This document shows positions 11,519 to 27,519 of a stretch of DNA of 64,000 bases, piece by piece. The stretch comes from Engraulis encrasicolus (lineage: Eukaryota; Chordata; Actinopteri; Clupeiformes; Engraulidae). The stretch's first letter is position 1, and each line of letters starts with the position of its first letter. Made by a program: the position numbers and the translations under genes. Location: assembly GCF_034702125.1 (NCBI RefSeq), contig NW_026945731.1:1-64000 (forward strand), given 5' to 3'. The notes under the pieces were generated by a model. The model was not told where the DNA came from. It ran no database searches and was given only the letters and a program-made list of their open reading frames with translations.

Positions 11519-11714
11519 CCAGAATCCGATAGAATCTCGCTGCAATATTTTGGGACACAAGATCTAGGCCCATTACAAAACATGCAGTATGTATCTTTAC
11601 TGCATTGCACTGCATAATGGAATATTGTGGACAAGTCACTACACTGCAGAAAAAATACTGCCTTGCATGTCTCGTTCCTGTTTTTGTTTCCATGGTCGGC
11701 TTATTATATTGTAT

Positions 11715-12105
11715 GGGCAGTCATGGTTAGGTTGTCATATCCTGGTGAACAGGTTTGTGTAGCCCAGCCCCCGCCCTGGGCGTGAACACATAGCTTCTGG
11801 TTCACCAGGAAAAGGTTGTCAGGCTTGCATCCCAAAGGTTGCCGGTTCGACTCCCGACCCGCCAGGTTGGTGGGGGGAATAATCAACCAGTGCTCTCCCC
11901 CATCCTCCTCCATGACTGAGGTACCCTGAGCATGGTACCGTCCCGCCGCACTGCTCCCCAGGGGCGCCATTGCGGGCTGCCCCCTTGCATGGACATAAGT
12001 GCATAAATGCAATTTCGTTGTGTGCAGTGTTCACTTGTGTGCTGTGGAGTGCTGTGTCACAATGACAATGGGACTTGGAGTTTCCCAATGGGCTTTCACA
12101 TTCAC
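11715..12105 (+). mobile_element. tRNA-derived SINE, interrupted
   Basis: Starts gggcagtcatgg. It carries a B-box-like ggttgccggttcgactcc, a conserved body (catcctcctccatgactgag, gtaccctgagcatgg) and a tail (gtgctgtgtcacaatgacaa). Other copies: 56710, 60368, reverse copies at 57762 and 62430, tail fragment at 14817. The A-box region is displaced by a 76-bp insertion. Confidence 0.8.
11738..11813. mobile_element. 76-bp hairpin insertion in the SINE
   Basis: Flanked by an exact 8-bp repeat ggttgtca (11730-11737, 11814-11821). Ends tcctggtgaac and gttcaccagga are inverted repeats. Size, TIRs and 8-bp duplication fit a minimal hAT-type MITE. Confidence 0.7.
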
Positions 12106-12189
12106 ATTATGTCACATAGCCTATAAATACATGCTCGTTCTAAAAGTGAAAATAAATCATTCATTTGTTTTAAACAGACTTGTAGACTA

Positions 12190-12333
12190 TTATTACTGTA
12201 AATAATTTTAAAAGTCGCGTAGGGCGGGCTATATCTAGCGCTTCGTCACGTCACGTGGTGCCAAAATGAAAGTAAAGACACCATTCGTCTGTCTTAAATT
12301 TAGCGCCACGCAGAAAATACAGCTCTTCTCCAA
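12190..12333 (+). promoter_or_regulatory. conserved upstream block of receptor gene A
   Basis: Contains ttttaaaagtcgcgtag, gaaagtaaagacaccattcg and related words that recur in order upstream of gene B at 33060-33180. It is part of the duplicated gene unit and a candidate promoter-proximal region. No factor-binding site is assigned. Confidence 0.45.
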
Positions 12334-12337
12334 TTAA

Positions 12338-13640
12338 CCCTTGTGTTGTGTTCATAAGCTGCATACACCTGTGGTGTTCGGGTCATTTTTGACCCGTGAT
12401 AACAAAACTCAGCTATAAAATACCTAAAAACACTAGTTATCATCAAATATTGTTTTTCATCTCATGGCTAACTTGGTATATATTGATATCCATGGAAATA
12501 TTACTTGATGTATTCATCTTTTTGACTTTAAAGATCTTCTATCTTACATTATGCAAATCGTTTTTGATGACCAAAACTTTCAAAATCTGAATAAATTCAC
12601 TATTAATACCTTCCAAAGTGATACAATTAGTGATTATGTTGTCCATGTATTACAGCTGATATGAGAGTACAACAATCCCCACATTTATTTTATTAGTTTT
12701 TCTCTAATATTAAAAAATATCATCAAGAGTGGCATTTGTGGTGTTCGGGTCCAAACCAACCCAAAGAGATTTATAGCAGGATAAAGACCAAATGTCAACT
12801 AAATTAGTTTTTCAGTGCATAAAATTAATGTTTAAATATGTTGACTTGGTGTTTTTCAATATTTATATGATTTTAGTGTGGTAAATATACAAAATAACAA
12901 TTCTGTCAGAGTCACAGCTATTCCGCCAATCTAATGCAAAGGTATTGGAAATGAACACCTCAATGAACATGAAAAAAGTCACACTATTCATCTGAATCCC
13001 CTATGCCATGAACATGGACCATTATGTCATTGCCACATCAACTTTATAGAAAGTATAAGACCAGTTCTACAGGTTTGGGTGCCATTAGGATTTTTTGATA
13101 CGTTTTTTGGAAAAAATAATGTGCAAAAATGTATTTTGCAAACAAATGTGCAAAAAATCTCATTATATAATGCAGAAATGGATTCCCTGACCATGAAAAC
13201 ATATGAGTAGACACCAGAAATACATCTGTACTCCTTTCACAACAGGAGATATGACATATTGTAGTGTATGGGACTGTCCGTCGGCCATATTGGATTTGTA
13301 ATATCAAAAAGCTGGCAAAAAAAAAGTTCAGGCAAGAAATATATTTTCCTCACCATAAATCACCAAACTGAAGACAAAGGGCATCCAACAGCTTTTCAGA
13401 AATGCATAAAACAACCAAAAATCTATACCGGGTCAATTTTGACCCCCGAACACCACAGATTTAACTTTTTTTTCTTGGACCTTTAAAATTTACTAAAATG
13501 ATAAACATATTTGTTTTGTGTTGAAATGATTGTGACTGAGGATTAGATGAAGCCTTATTCCAAGAAAATAAAGGAAAGTGTGTTTTTTTCACACTAAAAC
13601 TTGAAAACGGGTCAAAAATGACCCGAACACAACATAAGGG
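12338..13640. mobile_element. piggyBac-like non-autonomous element
   Basis: TTAA target sites flank both ends (12334-12337 and 13641-13644). The TIRs are cccttgtgttgtgttc and the reverse complement of cccttatgttgtgttc. Subterminal palindromes pair gggtcatttttgacccg and gggtcaattttgaccccc motifs with gtggtgttcgggt. The 1.3-kb AT-rich interior has no transposase-like ORF. It lies between gene A's conserved upstream block and its likely first exon. Confidence 0.8.
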
Positions 13641-13724
13641 TTAAACAGAATATGCATGGCTGCGTCCGTGGAGGTTATAGGCATGTATTTGCTATTTGTA
13701 GAGATTGCTGCATAGAAGAACTAG

Positions 13725-13810
13725 TTGCCATTGGACGCCTGTTTGCGAGACACAGCCAGATCGTTGGTTCGTAAAAGGAACGGCAAAATTTAAATCCTTT
13801 GGATAGCCAG
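13725..13810 (+). other. probable non-coding first exon of gene A
   Basis: The block gacacagccagatcgttggt through tggatagccag is followed by gtaagg, a good donor. The same block with gtgagt occurs upstream of gene B (to 33554). A later acceptor (cttccag at 14939-14945) precedes the start-codon exon in both genes, supporting a spliced 5' UTR. The 5' limit is unknown. Confidence 0.45.
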
Positions 13811-14816
13811 GTAAGGATCCTACCACAGCTCAGACGATGAAGCTATTTGGTCATTTGCACTTGCATTATGGGCACTACTGCTTACCTTTGAATAATAGAT
13901 GCACTGGTAACGCTTTACTTTAGTAATTACCATTAGCTGCAACTGCGCCTTCTGCATGCGAAACCTTTAGTTCTAATGCAATGCATGCACGTATTAAGGC
14001 ATTTTTTTGTGCAAACATGGAGAACCCAGAAGTATTCATTTCAATGTTTGCATATGCTGCAGTCTGCGCCTCTATTTTAGCCCATGTGTGTGGTGCGACT
14101 ACAATATCATGTAGGTGTAATTATAGTTCAGTCTTTTTCAACCTTGGAGTCGAGATCCCATGTGGGGTCGCCTGAAATGTCCAGCTGCATTACGCAGTGA
14201 TACATATTAATTATAACTATAACCGACTAATTTATAATAATTTATAAATAATTAATATTTGATTGAAACACTATCTAACACTTTCATACATATTTAGCCT
14301 ACATCATTTCAAGTCAGTTAACCCTTTATAGGGCACTCCTTGAAATACTTAAACATTCAATGGTTCAACCCTATATGAGGAGGGTAGGGTAGTAATATAT
14401 TCCATTCAAAAAAATGTTTCCAAATTCAAATATGGTTGAATATACCTTGGGGTAGATACATTGACACCTGTCCTACAAGAAAATCAGGTATTAAGGTGTA
14501 TTTAACACTATTTTTGAACATTTTCCCATGTTTTTAGATTCAATTGTATTCAATTAGGCAATCAACCCTGCAACTCTCTGGGAGTCATTGCAGTGACCTA
14601 AGTACTTGGATATTGTGCTTATTCTTTTCAGTCCTTATTAAGACCCTAAGAAATCATTCTGAATTATATTTTCAGTGCTCTGAAACTTGCAGAGGCCACT
14701 GGCATTCAGAATGTATTATGTAATTATGTGCACCAATGGTAAAAGTGATACCAGTGTTCTTATAATAAAGTAAAACATACTGCATAGAAAACAAAATCCA
14801 AATGTTTAAAATGCTG

Positions 14817-14895
14817 TGCTGTGCTGTGGAGTGCAGTGTTACAATGACAATGAGACTTGGAGTTTCCCAATGGGAGTTTCACATTCACATTATGC
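14817..14895 (+). mobile_element. SINE tail fragment
   Basis: The segment gtgctgtggagtgcagtg through gacttggagtttcccaatgg matches the 3' part of the SINE at 11715. Confidence 0.6.
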
Positions 14896-14993
14896 TATAT
14901 GTAGGCCTAAATACATTTGATTGAGGCTTCATGACATCTTTCCAGCTCTTCATTCTGTTGATATTTCTCCCATAGAGGGCGTTTAGTCCAGAA

Positions 14994-21340
<6,347 letters not shown>

Positions 21341-21385
21341 TCAACCTGGCATTTGGCGCCCTGGAATCCGTCAGTGTCAAGCCCT

Positions 21386-21482
<97 letters not shown>
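21386..21482. repeat. (GT)n in gene A 3' UTR
   Basis: About 48 GT units starting about 46 bp after the predicted stop codon. Confidence 0.95.
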
Positions 21483-21483
<1 letters not shown>

Positions 21484-21577
21484 GTGTGCAGTGAAATGTA
21501 AATATTAAGATGTTTTTTTTATTTTTTTTATCATTCTTTCTTGTCATATTTCTTGCTACAAAAGTATTTAAATTGTA

Positions 21578-21583
21578 AATAAA
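21578..21583 (+). terminator. candidate poly(A) signal, gene A
   Basis: AATAAA about 240 bp after the stop codon at 21340. The homologous position in gene B has AATAAA at 41800, and a diverged duplicate at 22787 also has one. Confidence 0.45.
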
Positions 21584-21836
21584 TTGTTTCGCATATTTTT
21601 TCATCTGTTTTGTCTTTTAGCACTCCCTGCTTTCTTGTAATCTTTGTAGATGACACCAACAAGAAAGTTAATACTTGAGCTCTGATAAAGTTTAATCATA
21701 CCACAAAAAATCCTAATGGATACTCAGGGCCAGGATTTTTATTAGAGGTTATACTCAACAATTTAGATTTCTGGCCGCGTGGAACCTGTGGAGGTTCTAG
21801 ACCAAAATTGCCAGGGGGGCTGAGTATTCTATTTTA

Positions 21837-21839
<3 letters not shown>

Positions 21840-21895
<56 letters not shown>
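21840..21895. repeat. (AT)n microsatellite
   Basis: About 28 AT units. Confidence 0.95.
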
Positions 21896-21898
<3 letters not shown>

Positions 21899-22250
21899 TA
21901 ACCTTTATTTAACCAGGAAAAAATAAACCCGTTGAGATTAAGAACCTCTTTTACAAGGGTGTCCTGGCCAAGTGGCGGCTCAAGTTACAAAATTAAAATT
22001 ACACAGTTGCATTAAAATAACAAATCAAGTAAAATAACACGTCAATTGAAACAGTTACAGACAATAGACTCTGTCTCAAGTGATCTCATCTTGGAATTAA
22101 AATCGCTCAATGGAATCAGATCTGTTAGTTTCAAGTCCTTTTGTAGATTGTTCCATGAGGTAGGGGCTGAAAACACAAATGCCCTCTTCCCCTGTTCTGT
22201 GCGGAAGCAAGACAGAGAGTAACAAATGGCAATAACAAATAACAAATGGC
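21896..22250 (-). mobile_element. LINE 3' end with C-terminal ORF remnant
   Basis: Reverse translation gives GKRAFVFSAPTSWNNLQKDL and LIPLSDFNSKMR, a common C-terminus of fish LINE ORF2. The plus-strand edge tttatttaaccaggaaaaa is a familiar 3' UTR motif of such elements. Confidence 0.6.
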
Positions 22251-22559
22251 AATACAAATATTGCATTTTATATTTAGATATTTCGGAAAAAAAATATTGA
22301 CCATTGACCGTTTAGTAGAAGGGCCAGGAGCAATTGTACTACAGGGGCCCTGACCCCCCTTTTAGAACCGTCTATGGTTGGAACTAGAAGAATTTGTGTA
22401 GTAAGTTAATTTGGGGGGAGAGAGAAAGAGACCCCTTCCTCACATTTGCACCCAAAAAAGCAAGGCTTCTTCCCAGCTACAGTCAGGCTGATGCCAAAAA
22501 AGAACATTTGACTTACTTAGATTTTTTAAATTTCTTTGAATCTTTTGATTTCTTTGTTT

Positions 22560-22680
22560 TTTTATGACATTTGTCTTTTTGCCTTTTCCCTATTTATTTC
22601 TATTTATTGACTACTAGTCCATGCACAAATGACAAATAAATAATGTTGACTTTGACATCGACTTTGACTTAAAGTGTAAT
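22560..22680 (+). mobile_element. LINE 3' tail
   Basis: The text atttattgactactagtcc then caaatgacaaataaataatg, ending in a ttgact repeat, is typical of a LINE 3' terminus. Confidence 0.4.
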
Positions 22681-23340
22681 ATAAATATTATATTATTATT
22701 CAAGATGCTTGCCTTTTCTCATTTTTCTCTGTCTTGTCGTGTTTCTAAAGAATTATTATTAATGTTTTTGTTTTTTGATTTTTTAAAATAAAATCTTTCC
22801 TATTTTTTCACATTTATTTTGTCTCTAGCAATGGTTTCTTTCTTGTAGTCTCTGTAGATGACACCAAAAAGAAAGATATTTGAGATTTGTCAGGATTTTT
22901 ATTAGAGGCTGTACTCTATGCAGACACTGAAAGTTGAGGGACAGGGCAGACTACTAATATGTTACAACTTAGAACAGTTTACATTTCGCTGTTTAAGCAG
23001 AAATAAAAGCTTGCTGCCCACAGAAATGTGCAAATCAATGTATAGGCCTGCAAAAGTTCATCTGAAAGACAAGGAAGATATTAGGTGACCTGCTATTTAA
23101 AATTCTGACCACTTGAACTTGGAATAATTTGTGTAGTAAGTTTATTTGTGGTTTTTGTTGTGGTTTTATTATGGTACGGCGTGCATTATGGGGCTACTGT
23201 CACAGGGCAGTTTCGTGAAGGAAGCAAAAAACGGCGGCGCCTCAATCCCCCAATGACTGCAATCCACAGCAGCAGCTACTTGAGAATAGACATGAGAAGC
23301 AGGAGGGGCAGGAGAGGGCACAAGCAGCAGAGGCAGCAAT

Positions 23341-23578
23341 GAGGAGGAGGAGCTAGAGAGGAGGGAGAGGAGGAAGAGGAGGAGGAGGAAGAGGAGCCAG
23401 AGAGGATGAAGAGGAGGAAGAGGAGCCAGAGAGGAGGAAGAGGAGGAGGAGGAAGAGGAGCCAGAGAGGAGGAAGAGGAGCCAGAGAGGAGGAAGAGGAG
23501 CCAGAGAGATGGAAGAGGAGAGGAAGAGGAGGAAGAGGAGCCAGAGAGATGGAAGAGGAGAGGAAGAGGAGGAAAAGA
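23341..23578. repeat. polypurine minisatellite
   Basis: About 240 bp of nearly pure purine on the plus strand, built from gaggaagaggagccagaga and gaggagg variants. The reading frames over it are artefacts of composition. Confidence 0.9.
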
Positions 23579-24059
23579 CTAGGTGCAGCCACTGGGTAGA
23601 ATGAGGACCGGCACCCTTGGGAAGCAGTGGATAAGCCAAATGTTGACGTGAGAAGGACTAAACACCCTATGGGCCTTTTCCAACCTGGAAGGACACCTGT
23701 GGCCGCATCCCCCAACCCACCTGCAAAGCTACAGTACGTGCTGAACTATGTTCATCTCCCAGTGTCTATAATGTAGCTTATATGGGGAATGCTGTGTTGC
23801 CTCCCCAGTGCTAACGTGATGACCTGTCTTGCTGGTCAGCTTTTTTTCACCTTCCAGGGCCTCCCTCCCAAGTGCCACGCTGGTGTGGCTGGACCAGTGC
23901 CTGAAGGAACTCCTATCTCAGGACCCACAAGCAATACAGTAGCACACAGTACCCAAGTACCCCAACCCCGTCTTGTATTTTTGTGAAATTGTTTTCTTTC
24001 CCATTTATTGTCTGTTTCCTTATTGGTTCGTTCCTCAGGATGGCAAATGTCAAGGGGCG
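23579..24059. other. intergenic, nothing recognised
   Basis: No supportable ORF or repeat structure. Confidence 0.4.
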
Positions 24060-24345
24060 TCACTACACATATGTAACCCAGGTGTTCCCGCACAGCTCGT
24101 CCCTCAGGGCTGTGAACCCACCACCTTGTGAATGAAGAGCCCTCTGAGCTACATGTCCAGTCCGATAGCTCAGCGCTACCGTTATGGTGTGAGGCTTCGG
24201 GACGGAGGCTAACGTTCCATGCTGCCAGTTGGCCTCCGTTACACACACTCACTGGGGTCAGCAAATCATTTGGAGAGGCAAGAGCGCTGACAGTTTTGGC
24301 CGGGCCTGGGACAAACCTTGCCTGGTCACCACAAGTGAGATAAGG
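24060..24345 (-). mobile_element. tRNA-derived repeat relic
   Basis: On the minus strand an A-box-like tagctcagagggc and a B-box-like ggtgggttcacagccc are about 33 bp apart, as in a tRNA promoter. The rest of the body is not recognised. Confidence 0.3.
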
Positions 24346-25067
24346 CCTAGAGACCTGCTCCTGTAAATCCTGTAGGGGATGCGTGGTTACGATTGACAAC
24401 GGCTATTTATTGGGCATTATGAATTTGGCATACGTAGCCTATAGCCAGTTGTTTCAGTGGTATCTATTCAAACAAACTGCCGCCATCGCCTTTCCACGCC
24501 TTCATGCTCTCTGATTGGGGACCATGATCAGGAAACCTTGCTGAGGGTAGATTCCATGCTGTCTTTCAGATCGGAACGATGGTGCAAAGCAGCACTGGAT
24601 TTCCCAGGCTTTACATAACCTGATTTACATCATCTGTCTGTGTTCGGCTACGTCACGCGGGGGCGTTCCCATGCGAGAGCATATCAGATGGCAAGAGTCA
24701 GGTAAGGCTGCATTGATCCCCTAAAATTACCGGTTATTAGGTTGGATAGAAATATGATAGGTACCCAATTTTGGACAAATCCAAATTTACAAAGTTATGG
24801 AACAGATAACTTGCTCTTACCAGGGAGACTGGATATAATACTCTTACTCTGGTCTTATCATACCCTTGTTGGGAATACTAAATAGCCTACGTAACCTGTC
24901 TCTCATCAGCTGACAAGTTTTGATATAGTCGAAATTTGAAATATGCATCTGATTTTACACTTTGAGAAAGATGTGTTTATTCTTATCTGTTTGTCTGTAA
25001 TGCATCAATTCACCCTCCTTCATAATCTTAAATTTAGGCCTAGGCTTTATCTAAAATGAAGTAGGCC
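24346..25067. other. intergenic, nothing recognised
   Basis: AT-rich, no supportable gene or repeat. Confidence 0.4.
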
Positions 25068-25207
25068 TAGGGTGACCATCTCCGTGACAGGTAAACGGAG
25101 GACATATTTTAGGATGGGGTGTTTGGGGGTCCTCCCCCAAGAAAATTAGAGTTTCTTAGATGCACTGAAAAGAAGGACGGTCCTCCCTAGGACGTCTGGT
25201 CACCCTA
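25068..25207. mobile_element. 140-bp MITE
   Basis: Ends tagggtgaccat and tggtcaccta-like (tggtcaccctat) are inverted repeats. The interior has ggaggac / gtcctcc complementary words. A common short hAT-type MITE form. Confidence 0.7.
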
Positions 25208-25506
25208 TGAAGTGCCACTTGCACATGGACATCTTTAGTATTGCATGCTTATAGATAATCATGGCAACAACAGCTTATGTCCAATAACTAAACGGCAGTG
25301 GTGGACAAAGTAAAAGTAAAAAAGAAATGCAGTTTCTTTCCAACACAGAACTTATCTGAATAAAAAGTAGACCAATGTAGGCTACTTGTCTTAAGATAAG
25401 CTGATTCTGCACAGGTTGGGTTGAGTTGTTGGTGTCCTTGTTAGGTTTTTATTGTTTTTCAGTAATACCAAAGTCTATCTCAATAGGTAGGTAAAATGGA
25501 GTAAAC

Positions 25507-26486
25507 TGTAGGCTGGTGCGCTAAGCGCTGGGGGTGGGGCTCAGACGCGCTGGCTGCCATGGGTGCACCTGAACTCGTTTGATGTAATTGACAGGCGCAC
25601 CTGTGGTGGTTGGCGGCGGATGAGCAGGGTATGGTTTTTAAATGGCGTTTTGCTCATTGTTCGGGAGAGCAGGGTCAGAGCAGGGCTGCTGAGCTGTCTG
25701 CCACAAGCTGTCGTGCCGGGACGTGGGCTGTAGCTGTGTCCATTGCGTGCGGCCGGTCGCGTTGGGAACTGTGGGTAAGTTGCATTTGGGTATTGCGCGT
25801 GTTATAGTTGAATTAAGCAATTACGGAGCCCACGTCCGGCAGCAGTGGCTGAGAGGCCAGCAGCAGCACGGGAATTTGGTATGTTGTATTTTCGGGGGAT
25901 TGATTATTTCTCCCCCGCTGTTGAACTGTGTGCATGTGTGTGTGTGTGTCAGTGAGCGAGTGTGTGCGTGTGTGACCCAGCGGTACTGTGTAGTGACATT
26001 TGGGTAGCTCCGCTGAGTACATAGGAGGACTGTACAACAGTTAGGTCTTTATGGGTGTAGTGAATTCTACTGTAATGTGGCCCAGTGTGCAACGTGATGT
26101 TTTCGGGCATTAATGAGTGTCAGTAATTATGGTTTGCCGTGGTTGCCTTTCGTGCACTGATGAGATGAAATGACTATGAATTGTTGTTATTTTCCCTATT
26201 TATAGATTGCAGTGGTGTGATTTGTGTAACCTAACTTAACCTAACTTAACTTTTGTACCGTCGTCTTGTAACTCCAGATTGTGATTAATTTATGCAAAAC
26301 GCACACAGCACTTTATACCGCTGTTGGTTGAAACACTCTTGTATTTTATTTATATTTCAATATTGTATTTTAAATCATGAATTGTGAACAATAAACTACC
26401 ATCACCGTTATTCCATTTGTCTGTCTTTCCTGAATCGTGTCACTAAGTGTCCAATAGAACCTGTGGTCTAAATTTCACCTCTTACA
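25507..26486 (+). repeat. 5' LTR, 980 bp
   Basis: Starts TGTAGG and ends CTTACA (TG...CA). An AATAAA at 26390-26395 is a candidate polyadenylation signal. The small ORFs inside occur in both LTRs and are not considered genes. Confidence 0.95.
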
Positions 26487-26489
26487 ACT

Positions 26490-26507
26490 TGGCGTAGTCT
26501 TTGGCAG
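26490..26507 (+). other. primer-binding site region
   Basis: TGGCGTAGTC begins three bases after the LTR end, the expected place for tRNA priming; TGG pairs with a tRNA CCA end. The tRNA species is not assigned. Confidence 0.5.
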
Positions 26508-26535
26508 TTTTGGACCAGTGGCACGGATCAGGAAA

Positions 26536-27519
26536 ATGTCGCTCTCAGGTAATGAAGCAAATGATTCCACTGTCTCTAGTGAACAGAGTCAGGAACACCC
26601 CCAGTCTAGTACAGCACGGGGCCAAATTAACAATCCAAACATGGTTATGTTTCCGATGATGATGGGGAATCCATGGGGCCCAAAGTTTAAAGGGGGAGAG
26701 CAAGAGCACAGTTTCCAAGACTGGCTTACGGCACAAAACACGATGTTTGACATGTATCCGCTATCTGAAGCACAAAAAGTGTCCACCCTCATTAATAATT
26801 TGGAAGGAGAACCGAGACGTGAAGTAGGCCTATTGGCCATGCCAGCAGATCAGCGCGCTACTGTGCAAAACATAATCAAATTCCTGAAGGGAATTTATGG
26901 AGATACAACACCTTTGGCTAATTTGCGCTCACAGTTTTTCACGCGTAAACAGAGGACTGATGAAAATGTGAGACAGTTTGCTTTAGGTTTGCAGGAGTTG
27001 AGTAATCGCCTCACGGTTAGAGGAGATTCAACAACCAGCGGGAACGTTTTACGCGACCAGTTCATCTCCGGGCTGTTGGATAACGCGCTGCGTCGAGAAC
27101 TTCGGAACATGGTAAGAACAACATCCACTTTGACTTTTGCAGACATAAAGCGGGAAGCTATTGTAAGGATAGATGATTTGGATAACCCGCCACAAGCGAT
27201 GGCGTCTGCAGTGCGCGTAACGCAAGACAAGACGCCAATGGATGTAAAACAGCTGGCAAAAGAAATTAAGGAGGAGGTACTTACCGAGTTAAAAAGTGAC
27301 ATGAAAGATATGCTGTCGGAAATGATGCGGGAAATGCGAGAGCGCCCACAGACGCCACAACAAACTGAGGTAAGGCGCAGGTATGATTATAGAGGGGGGC
27401 GTCAGAGTTCAGATCAATTTGACCAGCAAGGAAGACCCATCTGTAGACGTTGTAGGAAAGCTGGGCACATTGAAAGACAATGTAGAGCACCAGCAACTGC
27501 ACAGGAGAATTTAAACTAA
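26536..27519 (+). CDS. gag: Gag polyprotein of the Ty3/gypsy element
   Basis: Open from 26518; the first ATG is at 26536 (MSLSGNEAND), giving about 327 aa. It has a capsid-like region (WLTAQNTMFD, LRSQFFTRKQRTDENVRQFA) and a C-terminal zinc knuckle CRRCRKAGHIERQC (CX2CX4HX4C) that would bind element RNA. It assembles the virus-like particle in this family. The ORF ends in TAA immediately after a TTTAAAC heptamer, suggesting that pol is expressed by a -1 ribosomal frameshift. Confidence 0.9.
   Translation: MSLSGNEANDSTVSSEQSQEHPQSSTARGQINNPNMVMFPMMMGNPWGPKFKGGEQEHSFQDWLTAQNTMFDMYPLSEAQKVSTLINNLEGEPRREVGLLAMPADQRATVQNIIKFLKGIYGDTTPLANLRSQFFTRKQRTDENVRQFALGLQELSNRLTVRGDSTTSGNVLRDQFISGLLDNALRRELRNMVRTTSTLTFADIKREAIVRIDDLDNPPQAMASAVRVTQDKTPMDVKQLAKEIKEEVLTELKSDMKDMLSEMMREMRERPQTPQQTEVRRRYDYRGGRQSSDQFDQQGRPICRRCRKAGHIERQCRAPATAQENLN

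Larger units (their letters stand above)
21600..23150. repeat. duplicated gene A 3' flank
   Basis: The block 21610-21780 (tttcttgtaatctttgtaga, aggatttttattagagg) recurs at 22820-22960, and a third copy follows gene B at 41840-42000. The word aatttgtgtagtaagtt also appears at both 22391 and 23126. This indicates a partial tandem duplication of the gene's 3' end, with later insertions in the first copy. Confidence 0.65.

Noticed and set aside
23169..23715. Leu/Ser/Pro-rich minus-strand ORFs up to 156 codons
   Set aside because: They translate the polypurine minisatellite; composition artefact.
25610..25807. 65-aa ORF duplicated at 31798-31995
   Set aside because: It lies inside both LTRs, is identical because the LTRs are identical, and has no recognisable domain.
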